Shown here in pieces: positions 51,930 through 64,000 of a stretch of DNA of 64,000 nt. The notes under the pieces were generated by a model. That model did not search any database, was not told where the DNA came from, and saw only the letters and a program-made list of their open reading frames with translations. Location of the stretch: positions 50,130 through 114,129 of the forward strand of contig JAMXIF010001194.1 in the NCBI GenBank assembly GCA_028583685.1, read 5' to 3'. The stretch comes from Petaurus breviceps papuanus. Its lineage: Eukaryota > Chordata > Mammalia > Diprotodontia > Petauridae. Within the stretch, counting starts at the first letter, position 1; each line of letters starts with the position of its first letter. The position numbers and the translations under genes are program-made.

Positions 51930-54900
51930 CTGACCATGTGCCTTCCATCTTTGCTGCCCTTTTCTCCTGTCTGATCTCAGTCTTGTTGGAGAAGAGGGGT
52001 GGTGCCTTCTGCTCAGTGATAAACATTCTCATACCTGTTCATACCCTTCACATCCCAGTGATGGTGAACCTCTGTAGGTCATTGTCCAAACCCCATTCTC
52101 CATCTCCCAATTCCTCATTCCCATCCCCTCAAGCTTCCCACTCCAAAGTCACAGCCAAATGTCACCCATCCTTTCCACTGTAGTTTCTGAAATTCCTGTT
52201 CCACAGGTAACACACTTCCCTTCATCCTCTCCCTCTCCTTCTATCTTCTAGCAATCACTGAAATCTAGGTTACTCCAGTGACATGGATTCCCTGGCCACC
52301 CTCTCCAGTACTGGCTGCCCCTTCACTCACTACCCTCTGCTCACTGGTCCAGGTAGGGGAAGTGTAATACTCCATGCTTCCTATCATCACTTTCAAGTTT
52401 TCCTCCTTCATCTATTACTCAGTAACCTCCCATCCTTTGAGGTTCATGCTATTCATATCTATCTCCCAATAAAAATACTGGTAGCTGTTGTCTACCACCT
52501 CAAGATCACTCCCCTTCCTTCCTAAATGAATAAAGTACACGGCTCACAATTTTTCTCCTTTCCAACTCCTGCCTTCATAATAGGGGACTTCAGCACAGAC
52601 TCTCCCTCAAACACCATAGCCACTCAGTTCTTTAACCTACTAACTTCCTATAACCTACTCCTCCACCACACCTCAGCCATATACAAAAATGATTATACCT
52701 TTCATCTTTCCATCATCCACAATTGTACCCCCTCCATGATCAAGAATTCTGAAAACTCATCCAACGTAATCTACATAATCTGCCTTCCCATACCAAATTC
52801 TACTTCTTAATCTACGCCATGACCTTCCACCCCTCAGTTCTCTCCCAGGTCACTTTGCCTGCTCTAGCCACTCTCTTCTTTTCCTTATCATGACACGTTG
52901 GTGAACAAGTTCCAACTCTACACTGCACTCTTCTCTGGAGTCCCTGACCCCATTATTATTTTGCCAATTGTGCCATGACAAATCTCAACCTTAAATGACA
53001 CCTACCATACACCACCTTTGCTCCTACACACATACTACTGAACGCAGAGAAAATTACACAACTGTTCTGACAGGGTCTACTACAAATTTATGTTATACAA
53101 CCTCAATTGGACCCTCACTGCCATTAGGCAATCCTTCTATATCTCACTTATCAATTTGCTATCCCACTCCCCACAGCAGCCTTTCCAAACTTTTTCATCT
53201 CTCCTCAAACCTCTTATGTTCCCCCTTCTCCTCTCTCAGCTGAGATCCTCGCCTTAGAATTTACAGAAAAAAAAATGAGGACACTCACCATGAGCTTCCT
53301 CTTCCTCATCTCATGTCACTCAGACGTCCTCTTCCACTATTTCCTCCTTCTCTCCTGTCTCTTACTCTTTACCAAGGCTCATCTCTCCATTTGCACAATC
53401 CCATTCCTTTCTATCTCCTCCAACAGACTGTCTCTCTGGTACCCACAGTCTCTCACTTATCTTCAGTCTCTCCCTGTCTATTTTTTTTTATTTCTTTATT
53501 TTTTATTTTATTTTTTTTTAAGCAATTGGGGTTAAGTAACTTGCTCAAGGTTATACAGCCAGTTATTTCTGGGTGTGGTGCTGAGTGTCTGAGCCCGGGA
53601 TTCGATCTCCAGGTCGTCCCAACACTGGAACCGGTGCTCTTACTCGCTCTCTCCCTGTCTATTGGCTCCTTCTCTACTTCCTACAGTCATGTCTGTCTCT
53701 GTCCTCTTCAAAAATATTTGGTCCTTCCATCCCCACTATTGTTCTATATTTCTTCTGCCTTCGTAGCCACACTCCTTGAAAATACATCTACAATAGGTGC
53801 CTCCACTTTCTCTTCTCTCACTCACTTCTTAGTCATTCTACTGAAACGACTTTCTCCAAAGTTACCTAGGATCCCTTAACTGCCAGATCCAATGGCCCTT
53901 TCTCCTCGTCCTTCTTCACCTCCCTGCAGTCTTTGACACTGTTCGTGTCCACCCCCTTCTCTCTGTTTAGGGGATGCTGCTCTCTTCTGGTTCACCTACT
54001 TATCTGCTCCTTCTCAGTCTCCTTTGCTGGATTCTCACCCACATCATGCCCTCTAACCAAAGAACCCACAGGGTTCTGTCCTGGGCCCTCAGTCCTTACA
54101 TCTTTATACTACTTTGTTTAGTAACCTGATCATGGATTTAATTATCTTCTCTATGATGATTCCTGTCATGATTCTCAAATCTGCCTATCCAGTTCTAACC
54201 TCTCTACTGATCTCTAGTCTCATATCTCCAGCGGTCTTTTAGACATCTCAAACTCAATGTCCAGTAGACATCTTAAACTCAACCTATTTCAAACTGACCT
54301 CATTATCTTTCCTCCTAAATCACCCCCCCAACCAACTTCCCTATTACTGTTGAAAACATTATCCTCTCAATCCCTCAGTCTCACAACCTAAATGCCATCC
54401 TCAGCTCCTTACTCTCTCACCCTCCCACATCTAATCAAATGTCAAGTTCTTTCATCATCACCTTTGCAAGATCTCTTCTCTATGCTACCAACACCCTAGT
54501 ACAGGCCCTCATCACTACACACCTGGTCTAATAATAGCCTGCTGGGGGGTTTACCTGCCTCTGATTTCACTCCAATACATTTTCCATTCAGTCACTAAAG
54601 TGATCTTCCTAAAGTGCCAGTCCAACCACTTCACCTCTTCCCCCTGATCTCACTCCATCACTTCCAGTGGCTCCCTATTTCCTTGAAGATTCAAATGCTG
54701 ATTCCTATGTTTGGCATTCAACTTCCTTCATATAACCTGGCCCCCTCCTGCCCTTCCAGTCTTCTTATTTGCTGACAAATACTCTTTGATCCAGTAACAA
54801 TGGCCTCCTGGAGGTTCAAGAATAAGACACTTCATCTCTCAGCTCTAGGCATTTTTACTGGCTGTGCCCCAAGACTGGAATGTTCTCTCCCCTCATTGCC

Positions 54901-55175
54901 TCCTGGCTTCCTTTAAGTTCCAATTAAAATCCCTTCCAAAGAAAGCCTTTCCCAATCTCTCTTAATTCTAGTGCCTTCTCTCTATTAATTATTCCCTATT
55001 TATCATATGTATATATGTATATGTGTGTATACATCTTGTTTGTATATTTGCTTGCATGTTGTCTCTTCCATTAGATTGTAAGCTCCTTGAGGGCAGGGTT
55101 GTCTTTTTGCCTCTTTTTTATCCCCAGAGTAGCACAATACCTGATATATAATAGGGGCTTCATAAATGTTTACTG
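51930..55175 (+). mobile_element. Long L2 LINE copy, endonuclease to 3' end
   Basis: About 3 kb of L2 in one orientation. The endonuclease region shows at 52480-52790: VVYHLK, then the FIIGDFS block and HLSIIHNCTPS, matching the GDFN and NCTPS signatures of L2 ORF2. The reverse-transcriptase approach lies near 53900 (codons like LHLPAVFDTV in places), and the later RT and 3' UTR run to ATAAATGTTTACTG at 55175. A SINE is inserted at 53483-53647. Frames are broken in many places; inactive. The 5' boundary is approximate. Confidence 0.8.
53483..53647 (-). repeat. SINE1/WALLSI-type SINE with 16-bp target-site duplication
   Basis: TCTCTCCCTGTCTATT at 53467-53482 and 53648-53663 flank it exactly. 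Inside: T-rich tail complement, GCAATTGGGGTTAAGTAACT, GGTTATACAGCCAG, CCCGGGATTCGATCTCCAGG, ACTGGAACCGGTGCTCTTAC. The tRNA-like head end is diverged or truncated. Confidence 0.93.
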
Positions 55176-55224
55176 ACTTTACAGACTTTCTCTATACTGA
55201 TGAAATCACAGGTTCCAAATAGCA

Positions 55225-55610
55225 TCTTCCAAATAGTTCATATTTATATAATACCACTAGATTTGGAATGGTTTGAGACCTGTCATTCACATTTAATAAC
55301 TGTACAACTCTGATCAAGTTACTCAACCTCCATGAGATTATGAAATATGGACAGTAAAATACCACCTAAGGCTTTGTAAGCCTTAAAGAAATGAAAAATA
55401 TTTATATTATTTGATCTTTATAACAACCTTGGGAGACAGGTAGTGAAAGGATTTTCATTTTACAAATGAGGAAACTAAAGCTTAGAGAGTTGATGACTAG
55501 AAGGTCATGTAAGACTAAATGTGTAAGACTCGGAAACAGGACTTCAAAACTGAGGTCTTCTGACACCAAGATCAATGCTCTGTTTTTCACATGGTGATGC
55601 TACTTGTTGA
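55225..55610. repeat. MIR and Mar-1-class SINE fragments
   Basis: A MIR-like sense piece (CAACTCTGATCAAGTTACTC) is followed by an antisense Mar-1-like piece: TTTGATCTTTATAACAACCT, GGGAGACAGGTAG, TTTACAAATGAGGAAACTAA. Another antisense piece lies at 55735-55835 (AGAGCTGGAGGGGTTTAAGA). Confidence 0.65.
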
Positions 55611-55984
55611 AGTCACTTCTTTCAGGCCCCTGAACTCAAAGGTAATGAGAAACCCTCTAAACATGTGTGGCTAGACTTCATCCAGCACCTCTGCCTTAGT
55701 GTTTCAGCTTCTGGTCAGAGACTCAGGCTGTTAAGAGCTGGAGGGGTTTAAGAGATCATATAATCTATCCTGGTCACTTTTTAGGGGAGGGAACAGAAGC
55801 CCATAGTATTGAAGAGATTGGCTCAAGGACACATAGCTATTCCTTTCCACAAAAAGATGAGCTGAATATTTGTCTTCCCAAAGTAGATTCTACACCATCA
55901 GCATTCCTCTTCTGGTCCTAACCAGCTTTGAAACAAAAATAAACTACAAGCTCATCTCTCCCCAGGAAATTGGCTAAGTACAAG

Positions 55985-56011
55985 ATGTGTGTGTGTGTGT
56001 GTGTGTGTGTT
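55985..56011. repeat. (TG)n microsatellite
   Basis: Short perfect TG run of about 13 units. Confidence 0.95.
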
Positions 56012-56184
56012 TAAAAACTAATCAAAATAATGTTAATGGAGGAAACTAGAAATCAGAGCCTAGTGATCACTAGGTAGGAATTTTATTTTGAGATAATATA
56101 GTATGAGTGCCAGCAATCAAATTTTAAAGGAAAACATACTGAGTTGCAATGTTGGGTCATTGTCATAATAAAATACATTTTGGT

Positions 56185-56385
56185 AGTTTTTATTGGTTAC
56201 AAAGCACATTCATATACATTTTCTCATTTGACTCTCATAGCAATCTTGTACAAGAGTTGTTAGCTGGAAGATGAGGAAACTGAGGCCCAGAAAGGGGAAA
56301 TTACTTGTCTCTACTAAATAGCAGAGCAAACAGAAGACAGGTTTTCTGACTCCAAATCTAATGCTCTTCGGACTACATCAGGTTA
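56185..56385 (-). repeat. Mar-1/MIR-class SINE
   Basis: TTTGACTCTCATAGCAATCT, GATGAGGAAACTGAGGCCCA, TTTTCTGACTCCAAATCTAA. Confidence 0.85.
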
Positions 56386-56439
56386 CCTTTCAGTCAAAGT
56401 TGGCTTACCTGTTTCTCTTGTTGGTATCTGGTCTACCAT

Positions 56440-57190
56440 ATTCATAACCCTGGGTTATCTTCAACTCTTTCCTCTTCCTCATTTCTCTTATCTAAGTAAA
56501 TTCCAAGTCCTGTCTATTCTACCTCCACAACACCTTTCATGTCATTCTCTTCCTTCCCATTGTTGCTATATTGGCCAAAGACCTCATTATCTCCTACCTG
56601 GATTATAGCAATGTCTTCCTTACAAGTCTTTCTGACTTCTTATTTTATCCCTTTCATTCTGTCCTTCATGTTGTTTCCAGAATCAGTCACATGACTTTAC
56701 TTATCAAAAAATCTTGAAGAGTGAAGTTTAAACTCCTCTGCCTGGCATTTGAAGGTCTCCACAGACACTGCCCTAACTTCCTAATTTTATCTAGCATTCT
56801 ATGCCCAAGTAAAACCAATTCTTATATCCCTAGAGTCCCTATCTGTTCTTCTGCCTCCATGTGGGTGCCTTTGCTCATGATGTTCTCTCTACTGAGTTCC
56901 AACTTATCTTTTCATGTCTAACTTCAATGCCACCTCTTCAATGAAGCTTTCCCTGATTCCTCCCCAACAATTAGCAAATGACCTGACCCTAGGTACTTTG
57001 CATTCATCTAATGAATCTATTCTGCAATACTGTATATTACAATTGCCAGTATTGGTATCTTACAATCCTAGGGACCATACTTTACATAAACTTTGTCTCC
57101 ATCCCATCACTCAATCAGTTGATAAGTAGCTATTAATGCCTGCTGTACCAGGAATATAGGACTCACCTTCAAAGAGTTTACATCCTAGTG
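56440..57190. repeat. L2 LINE fragments
   Basis: 56440-57115 is sense: TTCCAAGTCCTGTCTATTCT, ACCTCCACAACACC, GGATTATAGCAATGTCTTCC, CTCTGCCTGGCATTTGAAGG, CACCTCTTCAATGAAGCTTT. 57126-57190 is an antisense L2 tail (AATGCCTGCTGTACCAGGAA). The antisense L2 seems to resume at about 58420-58570 (TTGAAGGAGGTAATAACTGA) beyond the LTR. Confidence 0.7.
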
Positions 57191-58420
57191 TATGAGATCC
57201 CATGTTCACAGAGAAGTTGTAATGTAATGCCAAAAGAAGGCAACTTCCCAGGTTCAAAATACCAGCATAGGTGCTCTCTATTTTATTCAGTGACCAACCA
57301 AGAACAGAGAAGATTAAAACATGACATCATTCAAAATACAGCATTTACTAAGTGTGATTAAATAATCTCCAAGTACTACCCCACCCCAGGACCTTCCAAT
57401 CATTCAATCAATTACAAAGTCTCTGTTCTAAATACTTCTCCACCCCTAGGCTATACCTTAATTAAGTCCACCACAAAGCCCCTCTTCTCAAATGGAGATT
57501 AGTTTCCAAACATAAGGTCAAAAGTTCCCCACCCCTGGATCACAATTGAATCTACCCCAGAGTTACATCAAGTTTAAACACAGCACTTAATACCCAAATG
57601 GAGGTCTTTTCTTCATCTTGACACGAGGCAAGTTCTCAGCAATCTTAGTTCCTGGGGAGACAAGGCTTAGCAAGGCCACAAGATACATTGCCAGTCCCTT
57701 CATGAATTCATCCTCTGTCTGTAGAACAGTCCTAGAACCCCTGAACACATTAGCAAAGCCCTCTCCCAGGATTTCTGTAAACATCCAACAAGAAAATCCT
57801 TCTTCAGGGCTTCCGAACCAACAGAAAGGTTCCCAGACCCCTGCAACAACAGCACTGTCCTTCACCAGTGGACAGTATTCACTCTGTCTGCAGGACAGTC
57901 TCCAGACCCCTGCAACAACAGTACTGTCCCTCACCAGTGGACAGTATTCACTCTCTGTCTGCAGGACAGTCTCAGGGCTTCTTAACCAAATGCCAGGTTC
58001 CAGGACTTCTTCAACAAAAGGACTGTCTTTCACCAGTGGACAAATCTGGCAAAACAACATCAAAACAGACAGACAAAGTACCAGCAAAACAGCCATGTCT
58101 CTTCAGTCCTTGGCAGCTCAGGGGGCAGGTCTCAAAAGTCCAGGGCAATTCAAAGCGGCCACCAGCAATTCTCTTAGTCTCTCTCTCTCTCCACGAGGTG
58201 CTGCTTCCAAAAAGATCTTCCGCCTCTCTCTAGTGTCTCTCCAAATCTACCTCACCAGCTCCTCCCAGTTCAGGACTTTCTTTTCACATCAACAAGCCCA
58301 TCCCACAGGTGGGATTAACAAACTCTGGGTTTTAACACAATCAATTTGAAAACCAAGCCAATACAGGGGAATCTTTAATTGCCATTACTATCACAGAAGT
58401 AAACAGTAATAATAATAATA
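57190..58420 (-). repeat. Probable solo LTR fossil with internal tandem repeats
   Basis: About 1.2 kb between two parts of an antisense L2. Read on the minus strand it has a GA-rich stretch, a mid-section with two 69-bp tandem units (57834-57902 and 57903-57971) and two more diverged copies nearby, and AATAAA near 57293 close to the far end, as in an LTR with U3-R-U5 order. No internal retroviral genes adjoin it, so it would be a solo LTR formed by recombination. It looks broken and of middling age; exact ends, target duplication and family are unsettled. Open frames exist on both strands across the repeats but match no protein I know. Confidence 0.45.
57834..57971 (+). repeat. Tandem repeat, two 69-bp units
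   Basis: Each unit starts CAGACCCCTGCAACAACAG and contains CTCACCAGTGGACAGTATTC or its near twin, then a CTGTCTGCAGGACAGTCTC end. The second has a two-base addition near the end. Partial relatives lie at about 57711-57745 and 58000-58045. Confidence 0.85.
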
Positions 58421-58911
58421 CAATAATACAAATTCAATAAAGAGGGATAGGGGTTGGGGTACTATCAACTGGAAGAATCAAGAAAGGACTCTTGAAGGAG
58501 GTAATAACTGAGCTGAGCCTTGACAGGAGCTATGGGTTCCAAGAAGAGGTGAAGGAGGCTTGAACTAGGTCTGTACCTACAGCAGAGCTCTGTATATAAC
58601 AATGTCTGGTATACTATTATATTTCATATTAGAAGCTTAGACTAAATTCTCAAGTTGGTTCAGTCTACACAAGTCTATACCTTACCTATAAAAGATTTCC
58701 ACAGAACACACTATGAAAGTCACGGCTATATCAGTAGTAGTTCCAGTAGAGTGTCTGAGGTCTGTCTTTTCATTAATGAAAGAGAAAAAAAGAGCTGAAA
58801 AAGGAAAAGAAACAGAAGAGATAGTTATATTAGTAGCAATCATGACTTATGCTTCTTGGATAGTAATAATATTTATCAGGGTATACTCCTAGTTTTTCCT
58901 TAAAAGGTTTT

Positions 58912-59059
58912 TTTTTTGCTTTTTGGAGTGCAATTGGGGTTGTGACTTGCCCCAGGTCACAGGCTAGTTTTTGTGTTAAGTGTCTGAGGACAGATTTAAA
59001 CTCAGGTGCTCCTGACTTCAGGGCTGGTACTCTATTCGCTGAACCACCTAGCTGTCCCA
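58912..59059 (-). repeat. SINE1/WALLSI-type SINE with 14-bp target-site duplication
   Basis: CCTTAAAAGGTTTT at 58898-58911 and 59060-59073. Inside: TGCAATTGGGGTTGTGACTT, AGATTTAAACTCAGGTGCTC, GAACCACCTAGCTGTCCC. From 59075 to 60010 I see only small CORE-SINE scraps (about 59700-59760 and 59900-59990) and no gene. Confidence 0.94.
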
Positions 59060-60014
59060 CCTTAAAAGGTTTTAAAGTTATCCTTAAGACTGGATTAGTT
59101 TATGGACCTCAGGCTCAAACCATTGACAAAACTTCTTTGTTCTCCTGAGAACAAAAGTCAGTTTAAAAGAAATCAGGAGCTACTTTCTCAGGTTTCTAAT
59201 TGGTGTGCCAGCACGCACAACACAGAGACAGGGAAACTATGCTCAGCTGAATCAATACTGTATCCTTGCTGAATATCCTTTCTCTGCTATGGCTAAGTGA
59301 ACCTCCTTTTGTTGACTGCCAAATAGTCTATATTCATATCCTAACCCAGAAGCATCACAGCAGCCTAAATCAGGCCTAACCTATAACAGTTTCTATTTCT
59401 GAGATGCTGAACTAAGTACTAGGAAAGCTTTTTTTTTTTTTAATCCAAGTTTTGGGTAGCTTCTCACTTTACTATTACATTAACATTTTTGAAATAATTG
59501 TTTAGGGGAAAGGGTAAAAGGGATAGGAGCTATCTCTAATGGGGTGTAAGCAGTGACAAAGTATGATAATCTTATTCCACCAATATCCTAGTGACATATA
59601 ATTGCATCAACATTACCAAATTCTATAGGACTTCATAGATAACAAAACATCTCTCATTATGGCACAGTGAGATAGGGTGCATGTATGTTACTATACTAAT
59701 GTTACACATGGTGGCTGATTTGCATAGGTTCACACAGTGAGTGTCAGAGTTGGGATTTTTTTAAAATCATGAGACAGCCTTTATAAGGCCTTTATTTGCA
59801 TGAGATATTTAGTTTAGCTGGTTCCCTGATATTACAGAGTTGCAGTCTCAGACAGAAAACACAGATGTCTGTGAAACTGTAGGGAATACAAAATCCACAA
59901 ACTGGTAATAGTTTGTAGGGAGCTTTATGGTTACAAAGCATTTGATAATATACAGTTTCTCTGCAAAAACCTATGCACTAGATAAACTATGATTTTTTTA
60001 TTTGCTAATATTCA

Positions 60015-63000
60015 TTTAGAGAAATTTTTTTAACATTTTTGTTTAAAGTTTTGAGTTCCAAATTCTATCCCTCTCTCTCCTCTCTCCTCCCTTAGAGGGT
60101 AAGCAATCAGATATAGGTTATACATGTGTAATTATGTAAAACATTTCCATATTAATCATTTTGTACAAGAAGACTTGAATAAAAGAAAAAAAAAGAAAGT
60201 GAAAATTAGCATGCTTCAGTCTGTATTCAATCAATACCAGTTCTTTCTCTGGAGGTGAATAGTATGCTTCCTCATTAGCCTTTTCTGATTGTCTTGGATC
60301 ATTGTATTGCTGAGAATAGCTAAGGCATTCACAATTCTTCATCAAAGAAGATTGCTGTTACTATGTACAGTGTTCTCTTGGTTCTGTTCACTTCATTGTG
60401 CATCAGTTCATGTAAGTCTTTCCAGGTTTTTCTGAAATCATCCTGCCTGTCATTTCTTACAGTGCAATAATATTCCATTATAATAATATATCACAGATTG
60501 TTTAGCCATTCCCCAAATGAGAGGAATACCTTTGAATTCCAATTCTTAGTCAGTAAAAAAAAAGAGTTGCTATAAATATTTTTGTAAAAATAGTTCATTT
60601 TCCCTTTTTTGGGGGGGGATATCTTTGGGATATAGACCTAGCAAAGGTATTTCTGGATCAAAGGACATGCACAGTTTTATAGACTTTTGGGTGTAGTTCC
60701 AAATTGCTCTCTAGAATGGTTGGATCCGTTCACAACTCCACCAACAGTGTATTAGTTTTCCATTTTTCCCACGTATTCTACAATATCCAATATTTTCCTT
60801 TTTTTTTATATTAGTCACTCTTATAGGTATGAGGTAATACCTCAGAATTGTTTTAATTTGCCTTTCTCTAATTAATAGTGATTTAGAGCATTTTTTTTCT
60901 TATGCCTAAAGATAGCTTTGATTTATCTAAAAACTACCTGTTCATATCCTTTGACCATTTATCAATTGGGAAATTATTTGCATTTTTATAAATTTGACTC
61001 AGTTCTCTACATATTTGAGAAATGAAACCTTTATTGGAGGTACTTGTTATAAAACTTCTTTCCCCAGTTTTCTACTTTCCTTATAATTTTGGTTGCATTG
61101 GTTTTCTGCAAAAAACTTTTCAATTTTATATAATCAAAACAATCTATTTTACATTTTGTAATGCTCTCTGTACCTTTTTTTGGTTCTAATTCTTCCCTTA
61201 TCCATAAATCTGACAGATAAGCTATTCCATGCTCTCTTAATTTGCTCACAGTATCACTCTTTATGTGTAAATCATGTACCCATTTTGACCTTATCTTGGT
61301 ATATGGTGTGAGATGTTGGTCTATGCCTAGTTTCTGCCATATTGTTTTGCAGTTTTCCCAGCAGTTTGTGTCAAATAATGAGTTTTTGTTCAGAAAGCTT
61401 GGCTCTTTGGGTTTATCATATACTAGATTACTATGGTCATTTACAACAATGTAGTTTGTACCTAATTTATTCTACTGATCCACCACTCTATTTCTTAGTC
61501 AGTACCAAATAGTTTCAATAATTGCTGCCTTGTAATACAGTTTAAGATCTGGTACAGTTAGACTACCTTCTTTCACATTATTTTCATCAATTCCATTGAT
61601 ATACTTGAGCTTTTGTTCTTCCAGATGAATTTTATTTTTTCTAGCTCTATAAAATAATTTTTGATAGTTTGATTGGTATGGTACTGAATAGATTTAGGTA
61701 GAATTGTAATTTTTACTATATGGGCTTAGCCTACCCATGAACAATTAATGTTTTTCCAATTGTTCAGATCTGACTTCATTTGTGTGAAACATGTTTTATA
61801 GTTGTGTTCATAAAGTCCCTGGGTTTGTCTTGGCAAATACTTGTCCCAAGTATTTTATATTGTCTACAATTATTTTAAATGGAATTTCTCTATCGCTTGC
61901 TGTTGACCCTTTGTTGGTGATATACAGGAATGATGATGGTTTATGCGGGTTTATTTTGTATCCCACAACTTTGTTAAAGTTTTTAATAATTTCAAGTCGT
62001 TTTTTAGTTGATTCTCTAGGATTTTCTAACATCATATCATCTTCAAAGAGTGATAGTTTTATTTACTTATTGCCTATTCTAATTCCTTTCATTTCTTTTT
62101 CTTCTCTTATCGCTATAGCTAACATCCTAGTACAATATTAAATAACAGAGGTGATAATGGGCATCCTTGCTTCACCCTGATTGTACTGGAAAGATTTCTT
62201 ACTTATCCCCATTAAAGATAATGCTTGCTGATGGTTTTAGATAAATGTTACTTGTCATTTTAAGGTAAGCTCCACTTATTCCTATGCTCATTAGTGTTTT
62301 TTAATAGGAATGAATGCTGTAATTTGCCAAAGACTTTCTTTTGCATCTATTGAGATAATCATGTGATTTCTGTTGGTTTTGTTATTGGTATGGTCAATTA
62401 TGCTGATAGTTTTCTAATATTGAACCAGTCCTGAATTACTGATATAAACCCCACCTCATCACAGTGTATGATCCTTATGGTATATTGCTGTAATCTCTTT
62501 GCAAATATTTTAGTTAAAATTTTTGCATCAATATTCATTAGGGAAATTGACTTAAAATTTTCTTTATCTGTTTTGTCTCTTCTTGGTTTGGGCATCACCA
62601 CCATGTTTGTGTCACAAAAGGAATTTGGTAGGACTCCTTCTTTGCCTGTTTTTCCAAATAGTTTGTATAGTATTGGAATTAATTTCTCTTTAAATGTTTG
62701 GTAGAATTCACTTTTGAAGCCATCTGGTTCTGGGGACTTTTTCATAGGAAGTTCACTGATGGCTTGTTCAATTCCTTTTTCTAAAATTGGGTTAAGTATT
62801 TTATTTCCTCTTCTGTTAATCTGGGTAATTTATATTTTTGTAGATATTTATCAATTTCATTTAAATTGTCAAATTTATTGGCATATAATTGGGCAAAACA
62901 ACTCCTAATGGTTGTCTTAATTTCCTCTTCATTGGTAGTGAATTCACCACTTTCATTTTTGATACTAGTAATTTGTTTTTTTTCTTTCCTTTTTTAAAAT

Positions 63001-64000
63001 CAAATTAGCCAATGTTTTATCTATTTCATTTTGTTTTTTTTTCTTCATAAAACCAGCTTCTGGTTTTATTAGTTCAATGGTTTTCTTATTTTCAATTGTA
63101 TTAGTCTCTCCCTTGATTTTTCATGATTTCCAATTTGGTGCTTAATTGGGGATTTTAAATTTTTTAGGCTTTTTTTTTAGTTGCATGCCCAATTCATTGA
63201 TTTGATTTTTCTCTATTTTACTAGTATAAGCAATTAGAGATATACATTAACCCCTAAGTACCACTTTGGCTGCATCTCATAAATTTTTGTATGTTCTCTC
63301 ATTGTTGTAATTTTCTTTGATGAAATTATCAATTGTTTCAATGATTTGTTATTTGACCCACTTGTTTTTTTAGGATTAGATGATATAATTTCCAATTAAT
63401 TTTTAATCTCTTTTCACTGTCTATTATTGAATGTAATTTTTATTGCATCATAATCTAAAAAGGATGCATTACTATTTCTGCATTTGGTTCTGAGGTTCGT
63501 ATGGTCCAATATACAGTCAATTTTTGTGTAGGTGCCATGTAGTGTTGAGAAAAAGAAATATTCCTTTCTATTCCCATTCAATCTTCTCCAGAGATCTATC
63601 ATATCTAACTTTTCCAGAATTTTATTCACTTCCTTAACTTCTTTCTTATTTTTGGGTTAGATTTATCTAATTCTGAGAGGGGAAAGGTGAGGTCCCCAAC
63701 TAGTATATTTATTATCTATTTCTTTCTGTAACTCATTCAATTTCTCCTTAAAAAAATTTAGATGCTATACCATTTGATGTATATATGTTTACTATTGATA
63801 TTATTTCATTGTCTATGGTACCTTTCAGCAAGATTTTTCCTTCTTTATCTCTTTCAATTAGATTTTTGCTTTTGCTTTGTCTGAGATCATGATTGCTACC
63901 CCTGCTTTCTTTACTTCAGCTGAAGCATAACAGATTCAGCTCCAGCCCCTTATCTTTACTCTGTATGTATCTCTCTGCTTCCTGCTATCTGCTTCTGTTT
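60015..64000 (-). mobile_element. Large L1 LINE, antisense, running off the window
   Basis: On the minus strand, from the right edge inward: endonuclease region of ORF2 (63414-63629, with DMIDLWRRLN and TYTKIDCILDH), fingers and palm of reverse transcriptase (62398-62745, with [15 protein letters not shown] and [20 protein letters not shown]), later RT (61808-62160), the C-terminal region (61031-61249), and a 3' UTR ending in TTTGAGTTCCAAATTC-type sequence at about 60015-60060. ORF1 and 5' UTR lie beyond 64000. ORF2 is interrupted many times, so it is dead, but it is the longest ORF2 remnant here and younger looking than the copy at 40-45 kb. Confidence 0.9.

Noticed and set aside
57618-58349. 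243-residue open frame (plus) and an overlapping 169-residue frame (minus) with a hydrophobic start
   Set aside because: Both cross the 69-bp tandem repeat inside a probable LTR. Frames on both strands persist because the unit is a multiple of three. No known protein family is recognised, and no splice or promoter context supports a host gene.
60015-64000. Reverse-transcriptase frames considered as a host gene or a retron-like system
   Set aside because: The blocks match L1 ORF2 in the right order with a typical L1 3' UTR, and frames are interrupted; an ordinary dead LINE.
1-64000. CRISPR array, phage, toxin-antitoxin or other prokaryotic-type system
   Set aside because: No evenly spaced direct repeats with unique spacers and no operon-like gene packing; all content is vertebrate genes and transposons.

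Overview
The window is mammalian nuclear DNA and almost certainly marsupial. It carries two split, vertebrate-type protein-coding genes in a sea of old repeats. The repeat mix is the marsupial one: CORE-SINEs of the MIR/Ther-1/Mar-1 class, young tRNA-headed SINEs with an RTE-type tail (SINE1/WALLSI type), abundant L2, several L1 copies, a BovB/RTE scrap, and non-autonomous hAT and Tc1/mariner-like DNA transposons. The species cannot be fixed from sequence alone. One 10-N assembly gap lies inside a TG microsatellite.

Genes. (1) FITM2 (FIT2), plus strand, two coding exons (685-857 and 3206-3821), 262 residues, with a CpG-rich promoter at about 450-1110. It encodes the ER membrane acyl-CoA-diphosphatase needed for lipid droplet budding, and both catalytic histidines (H155, H214) are present. 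(2) GDAP1L1, minus strand, six coding exons between 38090 and 16434, 367 residues, every splice junction GT/AG and in phase. It is the neuronal paralogue of the Charcot-Marie-Tooth protein GDAP1: a GST-like protein with a C-terminal membrane anchor. The two genes converge tail to tail, as their human orthologues do on chromosome 20q13.12. They are not an operon, and no shared pathway is implied.

Layout. 1-450: TG microsatellite and unique sequence. 450-4600: FITM2. 4600-15100: intergenic repeats, including L1 3' ends and a three-deep nest (SINE, then hAT, then Tc1/mariner-like MITE) at 12.3-13.2 kb. 15.15-38.1 kb: GDAP1L1, with introns full of CORE-SINEs and antisense L2, a local duplication inside intron 4, and a strong RE1/NRSE-like silencer motif in intron 1. 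38.2-64 kb: no gene seen. This last part is mostly transposon: an L1 of about 4.9 kb inserted in an L2 with a target-site duplication, itself carrying a hAT and two SINEs; a long L2 of about 3 kb with endonuclease and reverse-transcriptase regions; a probable solo LTR; and a second large antisense L1 running off the right edge.

I found no CRISPR array, rRNA, functional tRNA or bacterial-type system. The observations most worth checking are the RE1 motif in GDAP1L1, the intron-4 duplication, the nested DNA transposons, the tandem-repeat-bearing LTR, and the recurrent short tandem arrays at SINE tails.
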